64,000 nt of DNA from NCBI GenBank assembly GCA_036898135.1, contig CM072523.1:38005781-38069780 (forward strand), written 5' to 3'. The position numbers were made by a program, and so were the translations under genes. Shown piece after piece: positions 1 through 12,400 of this stretch. The notes under the pieces were generated by a model. That model was not told the origin of the DNA and searched no databases. It saw only the letters and a list, made by a program, of their open reading frames with translations. The DNA comes from Oncomelania hupensis. Lineage: Eukaryota; Mollusca; Gastropoda; Littorinimorpha; Pomatiopsidae. How positions within the stretch are numbered: position 1 is the stretch's first letter; the number at the start of each line of letters is the position of its first letter.

Positions 1-243
1 ATTATATGTAACAATAAATTTTTGTCTGTAAAAGAATGTTGTTGACTTTTAAAAAAAGAATTAAATTATTTTTATTTATTTTTGTGTATGTTTAGTGTGC
101 AGCGTAATTTTGTCCCATTGTTTTTACAACAATTAAGGTAAAATACAAGTAAAATTAATGCCAGCCATACTACATCATAAATATATACTATTTTTTAAGA
201 AATAAACTATACATCAAGCAAATAAAATATTAATTTGTATAAC

Positions 244-640
244 TTTCTGCTAACAGCATTTCGGATGCTGCGGTGTCCCAATATTTCAAAGATCATTAAA
301 TGGACTCTAACAATACACATAAAATTTAATGCCAACCATCTTACAACATCATATTTGACTAATAAAAAGCAAAAAAATAAACAAAATCATCAAGCAAATA
401 AAATAATCAATTAAATAAAACTTCTTACCAACAGCATTTCGGATGCTGCGGTGTCCCTAAATTTCAAAGCTCATTATTAGTTTTTAAAATGAGTTAAAAT
501 AGCTATTTATTTCATAAACATTAAAACTCGTATGCCTTTTACATGTGACATGTAATTTCAATGATTATTATACTTTTTTTTTATTTAAAAAAAGCATGTG
601 TGGTGTCCCAATGATACATCCGAAATGCTTGCATACACCC
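244..640. repeat. duplicated block with an inverted outer motif
   Basis: The motif AGCATTTCGGATG followed by GGTGTCCC occurs near 252 and again near 430, about 178 bases apart. The reverse complement CATCCGAAATGCT appears near 617, next to another GGTGTCCC. A direct duplication plus an inverted motif suggests remnants of a small inverted-repeat element. No coding potential is visible; the surrounding DNA is AT-rich. Confidence 0.4.
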
Positions 641-925
641 CCTACGTCAAGTACCTCTGCTAGCTCAGCAAGTTAACAAATCCATTTTCTTTTTTAATTA
701 TCAATTTCATTAATATTTTATTAACTATAAAAATTTATGCTTTAAATTATATTTACTCACTGTACTTTTATATTTCAGCCTATTTTACCCCTTTCAATCA
801 CCAGTATTGAAGAAGATCTCAGATAGAGTATTCACGAAAAATATAATTTCATAGAATATGTTCCACTTCCATGAACAGAATAATAATAATATAATTTAAA
901 TTAAACAGAACAATTTTAAACAAAC

Positions 926-1253
926 CTTTCACATCAGTTGGTTCGTATCTTGATTGCACAGCCATTTCAGGGTTTGCCAGAGGACCAATAAATAGATCTG
1001 AAAATAGCATGTACCGAACTGCCATGTGATGTACTGCTCAATGCTGAAATTTGCAGAAACTAAACAACACCATTAACACACACAGATCTATTCATTCAAA
1101 TACATCTACTAGCATCATTGTTAAAGACTTCAACTCTTAAATAAAAGATGGGAAATGATGAACGAACATTTTTATTGATCATATTGGATACATCTGACTT
1201 TTCAAAACATGTACCACCTTCAAGCTTCCAAACTTGAAAATAAACAATAAATG

Positions 1254-1284
<31 letters not shown>

Positions 1285-1516
1285 TCTTTACGTTTGTGCT
1301 TTTCATGTACATATGCTCACATAATTGGAACATAAACTCACAATGGCAGTATGTAATGGCAGATGGACATTGGACATTACTTGAAATAAAGGAAGTACTG
1401 TTGTACAACAAACCTGGGCTTGATGCTCGATGGTCATCATGTTCAAACGTACTTGCAGCTGAACAATCCACATCAACTACCTCATTGTTGGCAACCGGAG
1501 AGCTTGGGTTGTCCAT
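926..1516 (-). CDS. hypothetical protein, first two coding exons on minus
   Basis: Exon 1 runs from an ATG at 1516 down to 1414 and encodes an acidic, Ser/Asp-rich start (MDNPSSPVANNEVVDVDC). The donor is CAG|GTTTGT, phase 1. A second exon at 997-926 follows a TATTTTCAG acceptor, keeps the frame, and encodes LFIGPLANPEMAVQSRYEP before an AAAG|GTTTGT donor. Both junctions fit in phase with no stop, so this looks like a real gene divergent from ASCC1. No following exon is clear; a weak candidate near 810 would add about six residues and a stop. I do not recognise the family. The second exon has the balanced composition of conserved protein, whereas the first looks disordered. A (CA)n tract lies in the intron between them. 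Confidence 0.5.
1257..1284. repeat. (CA)n microsatellite
   Basis: About 14 CA units, in the intron of the minus-strand hypothetical gene. Confidence 0.95.
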
Positions 1517-2459
1517 AGTTACAATGAATGACTTATTTATGTTTCTTTTTACGATTTTTTTTCTTTTTTTTTTTCTTAATTAAAGTAAACACCAATACTT
1601 CCACGTCTGAAGTCAAGCAAATGCTGAAACTATACAGTCCCCATATTTTATTGCTCTGCAATTAAATCAGAGGTATGAAATGAGATGTTCTCAATATCTG
1701 ACCTAAACTGCAAACAGAAATTTCATTCATAAAATTAAAATTTATTTATTTATTTAGATAAGATTAAAATTCACAACAAAATAGACCACCTAACAAAATA
1801 TAACATACCAGAAACTTTCCATAATCAAATTACAGTCTCTTTAACCTAGAACTAATATGATATTTTTTTTAGACTTTTTATAAGCTTGTGACTAGAACAA
1901 CAATAGATCACAAAAATCAAAAAAGCCACAGCACAATCTGACAATGAAGAATCTGAGAAATGTTTGGTTGAAACAGCCGGTGAAAAATAGTGTGAGCGAT
2001 CGATCGGGACTACATTTTACAAGCTCAAAACAAAAAAAATTAAACTTACAAAACTAGCGGCAGCACTCCAGAATCACAACAAGAACAAAATTAAGAACAC
2101 AAAGGATAACAAAAATTACCACCCAAAATGAATAAAATGTCTCTGGAGCTCTTTCTTTTTTTTTTTTTCCTTCCCACTGGCATGCGCACAGCTCATATCC
2201 TGCAACGAATGACAACTTCCTGTTACAGACATGAATCCGAAAGTTGTCTTGCCTAGTTGCAGGTATTGTCATGATTTATTGAGTGGACTAGAATATGTGA
2301 TTGAGTTTTGTACTAATATATAAGAAGGTCAAACGTGTTTCATGTGAAACATGTTCGTTGGCTTACTAGATTTATCGGAATTCCACAAGATTCGTACATA
2401 CTGAAAGTGCCTATGTGCCTTGTTCAACTTCAAGTTGTCGCTGTCATTTACTGTTTTAG

Positions 2460-2609
<150 letters not shown>

Positions 2610-2744
2610 CATGATAAATCATAGAACTGTCTTTCACAATTGTTTGGTAATAATTTTACAAAGTAAATTGGTGATCATATTGCTCGGTACTGTTTCAAAA
2701 CTGACAATTTTGGGGTGAACATTTCAGGTTTTACATTTAAGAAG

Positions 2745-5700
2745 ATGGACGTACTGAGACCACCACTCGTTAGAATTGGCAACCGATGCTACAGGAAAAA
2801 TCCAGTGATTTCCAAAGATCCTGGTTATAATCCTGAAGATGATGACACAGGTATGCAGAACTTATTATAATTAACCCAACCATCATCATCATCATCATTA
2901 TCATCATTATCATCATAATCATCGTCAATATCAACAGCAGCATTTTCTGTAGCAGCCTCTGGTTTAAATCCTGTAGATTACCGAATTTATTCAGCCAGAT
3001 ACAACATACGTTGCATACAGAAATTGCCCTGATGTTGGTTAAAAACTAAAAAGCAAAGGTGATATAGGTGTTATTATCAAGTATCATCAATTGCTGTGAT
3101 TATCACCGTCATCATATCCATCTTTATTAATCATCATGTCGACATGTGGAATTATTCTTATTATTTATTTATAATAATTGTTTTTATATAGAGCATCAGC
3201 AGCTCAAAAGCTGCACAAGGCACTGGCCTATACAGAATCTAACTCAAACCACCCCTCAGGCGCCAACTTGCAGCATCGTGTTTTCCACAGAATTCATTAA
3301 AAGCACATGACACGTTTATTAATTATTTCAGATTTCACTGTTTCTGGAGCCAGTTGCTATGATGATGAGGTTTGTGATGCTGATTTAAACATTGAAGAAT
3401 ACAGCGGAGGTTTTCGAATGCGCCTGGACATCCCTAGCACATTCTATGCTTACATCATTGGCAAAGGAGGAGAAACCAAGCGTCGCATTGAAGTGGAAAC
3501 CAAAGCGCAAATCAGAATCCCAAAGCCAGGGGAGAAAGGAGAAATCGGTTTGTGTAGTTTTTATTTATATTTTATATAACCAATGTATTGTTACACTTAC
3601 AAATAATACATTATTAAATGGAGAATCTAAATTAATGGGATCTAAATTGTGACATCATGTGATGGAATCTATGCATATAAATTGTTGAATGGTGAAGCTA
3701 ACCAGGATCCAAATTGGGCACCTTATGTAATGGAATCTGTGCATACAATTTCTTCTTTGGAATATTTGTACAAGGAAATATTCAATATCACAAATTAGTT
3801 TCCAAAAGCTAGCTAAGAGACTCCCCCGTGAGGGTGCCGGGGGTTTTAGTATAAATAGTATCCCCAGTTTTTGGAAATTTAGTGCTTTCAATTCCCACTG
3901 TCGCTGTCTTTCTCCTTTGTTCTTTCTCATTCCTACTCTGTTCTATCAATCTACTATACTATCTTCTTCTTCGCTAGACCAGTCACCTACGTTTTTTCTT
4001 GAAAACTCTTCCGGAACAAAACTCCTCATTTGTGTATGAGGTCTGTTGGATCAGCTTGGGAATATTGGACGCTTTCTGCCAGGTGGTCACTGGGGCTTCC
4101 TATGATGTTATTATTTGGCAATGTAGGCATTTTCTGTGGATCAGGGGCAAATCTTCTTTCAGCAAAGTTGTGGTCTTGATTTTGGGGTCCTGATTTGGCT
4201 CTTCGCAGTCCACTGAACCCTGTAAGCAATGAATAACTAACTAACTAGCTAAGAGACCTATGTACATTTTCTACTTAACTCTTTCACTGCCAAAGGAGAA
4301 TCGCACTGAGTTACAACCATTTTCCAGGCAAATCTGACTCATGATTGTAAAGAATACAGTAAAACCTCCGTTTTGAGACCCTCTCTTAAACGACTTCCTC
4401 CAACATACGACCGGATAAAAATTCACCGATGCTTTGTACTATATAAACGACCTCTTTTAAACGACTACCTCTAAAACGCGGTTTGCGACCTTCAAATAAT
4501 TAAATTTTACGACCTAGCATCTGAAAAAATTCAGATTCCAAAGCAATACTATATTTGTGCGCTTGAAGAAAACAGTTTCGTTTACAACTTTTAACAGCAG
4601 ACGATGCATTAAAGCAGCTTGAAATACTCTAAGGAGCTGACAAGATTTGCCCTGAGCAGGGGCCTGTCAGATCTTGCTGACACCATGTCTGGTGTTCAAA
4701 GTGACATACTAAGAGAACATGCACATAAACAGAAATAACAACTTTCTTTAAAAAAAAAAAAATTCAACGATTGAATAAAAACAATTACAACAATATTAAT
4801 GGGGTTATCTTATAAATAGTTATAACTCCAAACATGCACTCAGCACTTCACAGGCGGCGGAAGCGGGGGGGGGGGGGGGGGGCAAGGGGGGCACTGGCCC
4901 CCTCCAGAAAAATATTGGGGGGGGCAAACCTATACATTTGCCCCCCCAATATTCAGCCCCTCAAAAAACATTATTTGGAGGTTCAAACCAATATTTTCCC
5001 CCTTTCTCTGGACTGATGCAAGTTATCAATATCTGTGCTGAGACCATTTTCAAAGCACTGAAGGACTGCTTGATCAGACTTGACTTGCCAGTGCAAAACT
5101 GTAGGGGCCAGGCCTACGACGGGGCGAGTAATTTTCAGGGTCATGTGCATGGGGCGCCATGTGTCCATTTATTCTATGTGACCATTCTATACATAGAATA
5201 AATTCTATGCACATAGAAAGCATTCTATGCACACAAAAAGCATTCATTAGTTGAAATTCCATTTATAAAAAAGAAACCAATATTGTAAGTCATAGAATAA
5301 AATTCTTTGTATTGAATAACATTTGTATGTAATACAATTCTATTAATATAATAATATATAATATATAATTTATTCTATGTATAGAATGGTCACATAGAAT
5401 AAATGGACACATGGCGCCCCATACATGTGTCAGGAGTTGCAAAAAGATTCAAAGATGAGATCCTTGCTGTGACTGAAGAGTTGGCGACAGTTCTTCAAAG
5501 AAAACAAACGACTTGTGATGATGCAGTAAACGCTGCTGACATTTGTCTGAGAACACTGGAAAGCATGCGGCATGAAGATTGTTATGAGACATTTTTTGCT
5601 GACATTACAACGAAAGCTGCAAATTTGTGTGATGAGCCCTGCGTTCCTACACAGAAGCAGCCTCCACGAAGACTGGACGATTGCTCACAGGGTCACAGCT

Positions 5701-6388
5701 ACTCTTGTCCATCTGCTTACTACAGACAGCAATACTGTGAGGCCATTGACAACATCAAAGAACATTTAAAGAGCCGGTTTGATCAAATAGCTCTCGACTT
5801 ACCAAGGAAAATTTAAGTTCTTCTAAGTGATGGAGCAGCAAGGAAGAGACCAAAAATTCCTCAAGAAATCAAAGATACATATTCCGCTGACATCGACTTG
5901 GACAGACTCAAAACTCAGCTAGAATCCTCCCACATGCACTGGGTGACGCCAGGAGGCGGCTAACTCTAGGATCACCATTTTCCAAGCACTAAGGGATGAA
6001 CTGAAAGCTTCTGACACTGTGCGACGGATGCTGAGTGAAGTAGATAAATTTCTCAGACTGTACTTCACCATCCCAACCACAACTGCAACGGCTGAACGCA
6101 GTTTTTCAGCCCTAAAGCGGGTAAAAACATACCTTCGGGCAACGATGACGCAGGAGCGTCTAAATAAATGTCTTATAATGCATGTGTTCAAAGACAAAGT
6201 AGATCAACTAGACCTAGCGCAAACTGCTTACGAATTTATCAATACAAATGAACACCGTCAGGCATACTTTGGAAAATTAACGGTGTAATTTCCCATGCCA
6301 AATGACATGCATGACTGCTGTTTTTGTTACTGTGATGGATCAACATTGTCAGGTCAGTTTCTCTCCCTTTCTCTCTACCCTCCCCCCC

Positions 6389-6420
<32 letters not shown>

Positions 6421-9400
6421 GTCTCTCTCTCTTATATGCACAGTTGTAGAAATATATGATATATCTTTTTTTTTCTCTCTCACATAGTGTCTATGAAAAT
6501 AGTTCAAATTAATTGGAGTAAATGTCCAGGGCCGGACCCAGAAGGGACGGGGGTGGGGGGGGGGGGGGGGAGTACCTGGGTTCTGAAACCCCCCCTCCAA
6601 ATTTAAAAAAAATGAATTTTTTTTTTTATGCAAAGAGTTTCAATTTTTTTAAAATTGTTTTTAAAACATTGCAGTTTTTAGTCACTTTTGGTCCAACGTA
6701 CAAAGGGTTATTTATAGTCAATTCAACGGAAATCCATTTCAAGGGATCCGTTGAAACGTCCAAAGCGTTTTCCCGTTGAAACAACCAAGTAACCCAACCC
6801 CTAAGCCTAAATTAGTAAATGCAGCCATATTTTCTTGTTCTGGCCGCAAGCCTCTTCCAGCACCTTCACCTTGATACTGCCCTAATCCACCAAAAACGAC
6901 TTTTTAGAAATATTAATTAAGATGTTAAGTTGATAATTAGGACAATTCGTTGTAACGAACATCCATTGAAACGACCATCGCTGAATCGTCCAAAAACATC
7001 GTTAAAATGGAAACCCTTGACAGTGAAGCTGCAGAAAAGTGTTGTCGATGCCTACAGGGAAACCAAAGAGGTCAGTAACTGCATGTCTTCTATTAGAAGA
7101 GATGTCGACACAGCGTTCGTTGCCTGGTTTGGTGAAGTCAGCAAAATGGCAAATGCTTTGACAACTGGTGTAATTGTTCCTCGTCAAGCATCCCGACAGA
7201 CTCTCCGTGACAACCAACCTGCGGCCACTCCAGAAGAATATTTCAAGATTTGCATTACCATTCCTTTCTTGGAACACCTGTCAACCGAATTGGACTCGAG
7301 GTTAAAAAATGCTGGCCTAGCAGTTGATGGTCTCTGTCTGGTGCCAAGCACTTTAATAGACAACCAGGATGGTTTCATGCAGGTTCCAGAAGAGGTGAAG
7401 ACACTGGCAATGTTTTGGGAGTCTGACCTACCAGACAACGCTACCCTTGATGCAGAATACCAACGGTGGGTTTGCAAATGGCGAAGTGCTGCTGAGAATG
7501 CGACAGCTAGGGATTTTTATCCCAACCTGTTCATCATGCTAAAGAACCTTTGCACCCTGCCTGTCACTACTGCCGAGTGTGAGCGTTCAAACAGTCAGTT
7601 GCGCAACCTGAAAAACTACCTGCGCTCTACAATGGGGCACAGAGACTCAATGGACTTTACTGAAAGTGCACAGGGATGTTGATATTGACTTCAAAGAGGC
7701 AGTGAACTGTTTTGCCAGAAGATACAATTCACAAATGGTACTAATGCCGAGGAACCTAGTGCAGCAAGACTGAATTAAACGAAAGCAGGGCGGTGATGTT
7801 CATAAACTACAAGGTAAAGCTTTATACCGTTAACGATCAACAAAAAGTAGTGAATAATAATAGTATACAAAACATCTCTGCTGATAAATAAATGTTTGTG
7901 TGTGTGTGTGTGTGTTGGTTTTTTTTTAAGGGAGGGGCAGAGGATAATTTTTGTACCCCAGAGTTTGTCAGTTCAATTGTTCAAAAAGCTCAAAGTCCCA
8001 AACCATCACAAATGGCTTTTTCAAGGTTCAGATTGCACCAGATTGCACCATTTTGCATCCTTGAAGAAAAACAATTTCCGGGGGAGCATGCTTCAGGACC
8101 CCCCTAGAAGGCTCGGCGCTTCGCGCCTTCGCTGAATCTGTAACCTCCCCCTCGACTTTTCCAAGGTCCCGGCCCTGATGTCAGTGAATAAAATGTGTGT
8201 GTGCCCCCCCAATCCTGAGCAGCTTCCGCCGCCTGTGCACTTACATACACTTTTAAACAACTATCATACCAAAATTGATTTTTTATTTTGTAAATAATGA
8301 GGAACAGGAAGATATTGACTGTATTGGTTGTGAGACAGAGTTTAATCTATATTTCTGAAAGATGGTAGATGTTCCCTATACTTAATGGTATGTGTACTTT
8401 TTGTACAGGTATTTATTTTACTTAATTAATTTTCTAAATGTCTTTTTCGAAAATGTCCTACCTCCTTTTTAAGACCCCTCCAATTTAAGACCTCGTTTTA
8501 ATGGCAATTTAAAGGTCGTAAAACGGAGGTTTTACTGTATTTAAATATTCTATCATGAACAGTATTAGAAATAACTGGGTAACACTTATACGTTTCTGAA
8601 AGGTAGTTACATTTTATACATTATAGGAATGCTATTTGGAAAAATAAAATTAAAAAATTACTTTTTACTAGTTTAAAATTTTAATTAATTAATTTATTTA
8701 TTTTTATTCCAAATAAGAGATAGAAAGAGAAAGAGGCAATCACATCGAATTTGTGGTATTTTTTTTATATATGGGTGAGCGGTATAGCATCCTTTTCATC
8801 TATGTCCCTATTTGTGGGCATGTGAGGGAAATGGGGTGGAGGTCAGAGGGGTGGGCAGCCAACCGCCATTGAAAAGAGTTATCATACTACCTTATGAATA
8901 TTAAACAGCTCATGTTCTGAGCTTTCCAATCATGTGTAATTTTTTTGCTGATGGTTTAACTGTAACGAGAAAGAAAGGTCACAACCATGATGACGAGATA
9001 ACACCTCATTGGCATTTTTCGTCACACTATTATATGATGACTTATCTCGACATAAGCAGTCAAGGGGTTAATGGTGCTTTTATTTGATCAATTTTTGCTT
9101 TTCCCATGCACAGCTTGCTTATATAGCTAAAACTTATTTGTGCTCAAGAAAGTATTGTATTGTAACGGAACTATTACGAATAATGTAATCAGTTTGCATT
9201 AGGTAAATTGCCATTTTAGTTTTCCCTTGATTTGTGAATGGCTTCTAATCTTCTGTTAAAACCAGGTAGTTTTGTTGTATTGACTATTTTATTTAGAAAG
9301 CATTCAGATTTCTGTTCTGTCATTTTTGGTACAATACAATAAAGAAACAGAAATGCCACTGAAGTAATTAGCAAAAGCTTGTAATTTATCATTTTTGTGT

Positions 9401-12400
9401 TTTATTTACTTTTAGGGTTGATCCTTTCAAATGCTAAATGGCAAAAGATTTTATAAGTTTTCTCAAAAACAAGTAAAATGACATACAGAGTCTTGCACGG
9501 ATACTCATAATAATAACTAATTATGCTAGTAACTTACTCAATAGGAATAATGTTAACACTTTGCTTCAGTTGAATTCCACTTTTCTTCACTTCACAGTGA
9601 TACAGGGCCATGACAAGAAAAGTATCGTCTCGGCCAAAACACGGATTGAGGTGATGGTAGATTCCTCTCGACAGCGAAAGCCGTTCACCCACTTCCTCTC
9701 CATCCCCATTCAGAGTGAAGACATTGTGGAAAAGTTTGAAGAATTCAAGTTTAACGTCATAGAGGATGAAGCAAGGGTGAGTTATTGGACGTCAATAAAG
9801 AGTTTCAGAAAATTCAGGAGAGGGACAATTGTGTAAAGGTGAAACCTCATTAAAAGCTTTTTTTTTTCTGAAAGTGAATTGATACATTTTAATTTTTTTA
9901 CTTAAAAAAATTTAAAAAATTTTCGTTGAAATATTTCTTTAATATATTTGTTTCTGTTGACAAGCAACACACAAAGCACCACCAAGAATGCAAATTGCAA
10001 CATTTGAACAGGAATTATGTCCCTTGAATCAATGTTGAAAACATGGGTGTCAACTAGGCTTACTGGCAATGGTAGCGATGTGGACGGAAGTGATAACAGT
10101 TTTGAATACATCAAGCATTCAGAGCTAGAACTGTGTGTGACCTGATTGGCTGAAAACATTATTTTAAAAAAAACAGCTTTCACAGGTCCACAGGGATCAT
10201 GGTGGCACTTTCAGTTTTGCCTTTTTATATGCGGGAAAGGCTGCCCTGGAATTTAAAGGAATGTGTATGTAAAGCAGATTTTGAATTTAGCACAACCGTT
10301 TGATCTAATTTAGCTACAGACAACAGATATCAGCATCATGGGCAGAGTGTGTTGGGGGTTATAGGAAATGCTGCCCTGGAAATGGAATGTGTATGGAAAG
10401 CAAATTTATAGCAATTAGCATAATGCTTTGATTTAATTTAGCTCTGGACAAAAGATACCAACATTGTGGACAGAGGGTGTTAGGGGCTATATAACTACAG
10501 TTAGTGTTAGGATTAACTGTAGTCCTAACCCTAACAAAATACTTTCTTTTCATAATTTTACAGTGCAAGAATAATTTGAACATAATAGAGAGCTAAACAC
10601 AATAGAGGGCTCAACATAATAGAGGGCTAAACATAATAGAGGGTAAAACATAATAGAGTGCTAATCATAATAGAGGGCTAAACATAATAGAGGGCTAAAC
10701 ATAATAGAGCGCTAAACATAATAGAGGGCTAAACAAAATAGAGGGCTAATCATAATAGAGGGCTAAACATAATAGAGGGCTAAACATAATAGAGGGCTAA
10801 ACATAATAGAGGGCTAAACATAATAGAGGGCTAAACATAATAGAGGGCTAAACATAATAGAGGGCTAAACATAATAGAGGGTAAAACATAATAGAGTGCT
10901 AATCATAATAGAGGGCTAAACATAATAGAGGGCTAAACATAATAGAGGGCTAAACATAATAGAGGGCTAAACATAATAAAGGGCTAATCATAATAGAGGG
11001 CTAAACATAATAGAGGGCTAAACATAATAGAGCGCTAAACATAATAGAGGGCTAAACAAAATAGAGGGCTAATCATAATAGAGGGCTAAACATAATAGAG
11101 GGCTAAACATAATAGAGGGCTAAACAAAATAGAGGGCTAATCATAATAGAGGGCTAAACATAATAGAGGGCTAAACATAATAGAGGGCTAAACATAAAGG
11201 GCTAATCATAATAGAGGGCTAAACATAATAGAGAGCTAAACATAAAGGGCTAAACATAATAGAGGGCTAAACATAATAGAGGGTTAAACATAATAGAGGG
11301 CTAAACATAATAAAGGGCTAAACATAATAGAGGGCTAAACATAAAGGGCTAAACATAATAGAGGGCTAAACATAATAAAGGGCTAAACATAATAGAGGGC
11401 TAAACATAAAGGGCTAAACATAATAGAGGGCTAAACATAATAAAGGGCTAAACATAATAGAGGGCTAAACATAATAAAGGGCTAAACATAATAGAGGGCT
11501 AAACATAAAGGGCTAAACATAATAGAGGGCTAATCATAATAGAGAGCTAAACATAATAGAGGGCTAAACACAATAGAGGGCTAATCATAATAGAGAGCTA
11601 AACATAATAGAGGGCTAAACATAATAGAGGGCTAAACATAATAGAGAGCTAAACATAATAGAGGGCTAAACATAATAGAGGGATAAACATAATAGGGGGC
11701 TAAACATAATAGAGGGCTAAACATAATAGAGGGCTAAACATAATAGAGGGCTAAACATAATAGAGCTAAACACAATAGAGGGCTAAACATAATAGAGGGC
11801 TAAACATAATAGGGGGCTAAACATAATAGAGGGCTAAACATAATAGAGGGCTAAACATAATAGAGGGCTAAACATAATAGAGCGCTAAGCAAAATAGGGG
11901 GCTAAACATAATAGGGACTAGTAAACATAATAGAGAGTTAAACATAATAGAGAGCTAAACACAATAGAGGGCTAAACATAATAGGGGCTAAACGTAATAG
12001 AGAGCTAAACATAATAGGGGCTAAACATAATAGAGGGCTAAACATAATAGGGGCTAAACATAATAGAGGGATAAACATAATAGAGGGCTAAACATAATAG
12101 AGCACTAAACAAAATAGGGGGCTAAACATAATAGAGGGCTAAACATAATAGAGAGCTAAACACAATAGAGGGCTAAACATAATAGAGGGCTAAACATAAT
12201 AGAGGGCTAAACATAATAGAGAGCTAAACACAATAGAGGGTTAAACATAATAGAGGGCTAAACATAATAGGGGCTAAACATAATAGAGGGCTAAACATAA
12301 TAGAGGGCTAAACACAATAGAGGGTTAAACATAATAGAGGGCTAAGCATAATAGGGGCTAAACATAATACAGGGCTAAACACAATAGAGGGTTAAACATA

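Larger units (their letters stand above)
4849..8237 (+). mobile_element. hAT family 1 element, copy 1, carrying nested insertions
   Basis: Terminal inverted repeats CACAGGCGGCGGAAGC (4849) and GCTTCCGCCGCCTGTG (ending 8237) are flanked by the 5-bp duplication CACTT (4844-4848 and 8238-8242). A G-tract follows the left end. Inside are a ZMYM1-type hAT transposase remnant, a MITE (5148-5423) and a second hAT element (6527-8177). It lies in ASCC1 intron 2, inserted into a Tigger-like element. A related copy at 54691-61198 has identical termini. Confidence 0.85.
4357..8537. mobile_element. Tigger/pogo-like non-autonomous element, split by a hAT element
   Basis: The terminal inverted repeat CAGTAAAACCTCCGTTTTG at 4357 matches the reverse complement of the end at 8537 (CGGAGGTTTTACTG). 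Both ends are flanked by TA (4355-4356 and 8538-8539), the TA duplication expected of Tc1/mariner-pogo elements. Removing the inserted hAT (4849-8237) leaves about 790 bases with internal repeats of an AAACGACC type and no transposase. Confidence 0.75.
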
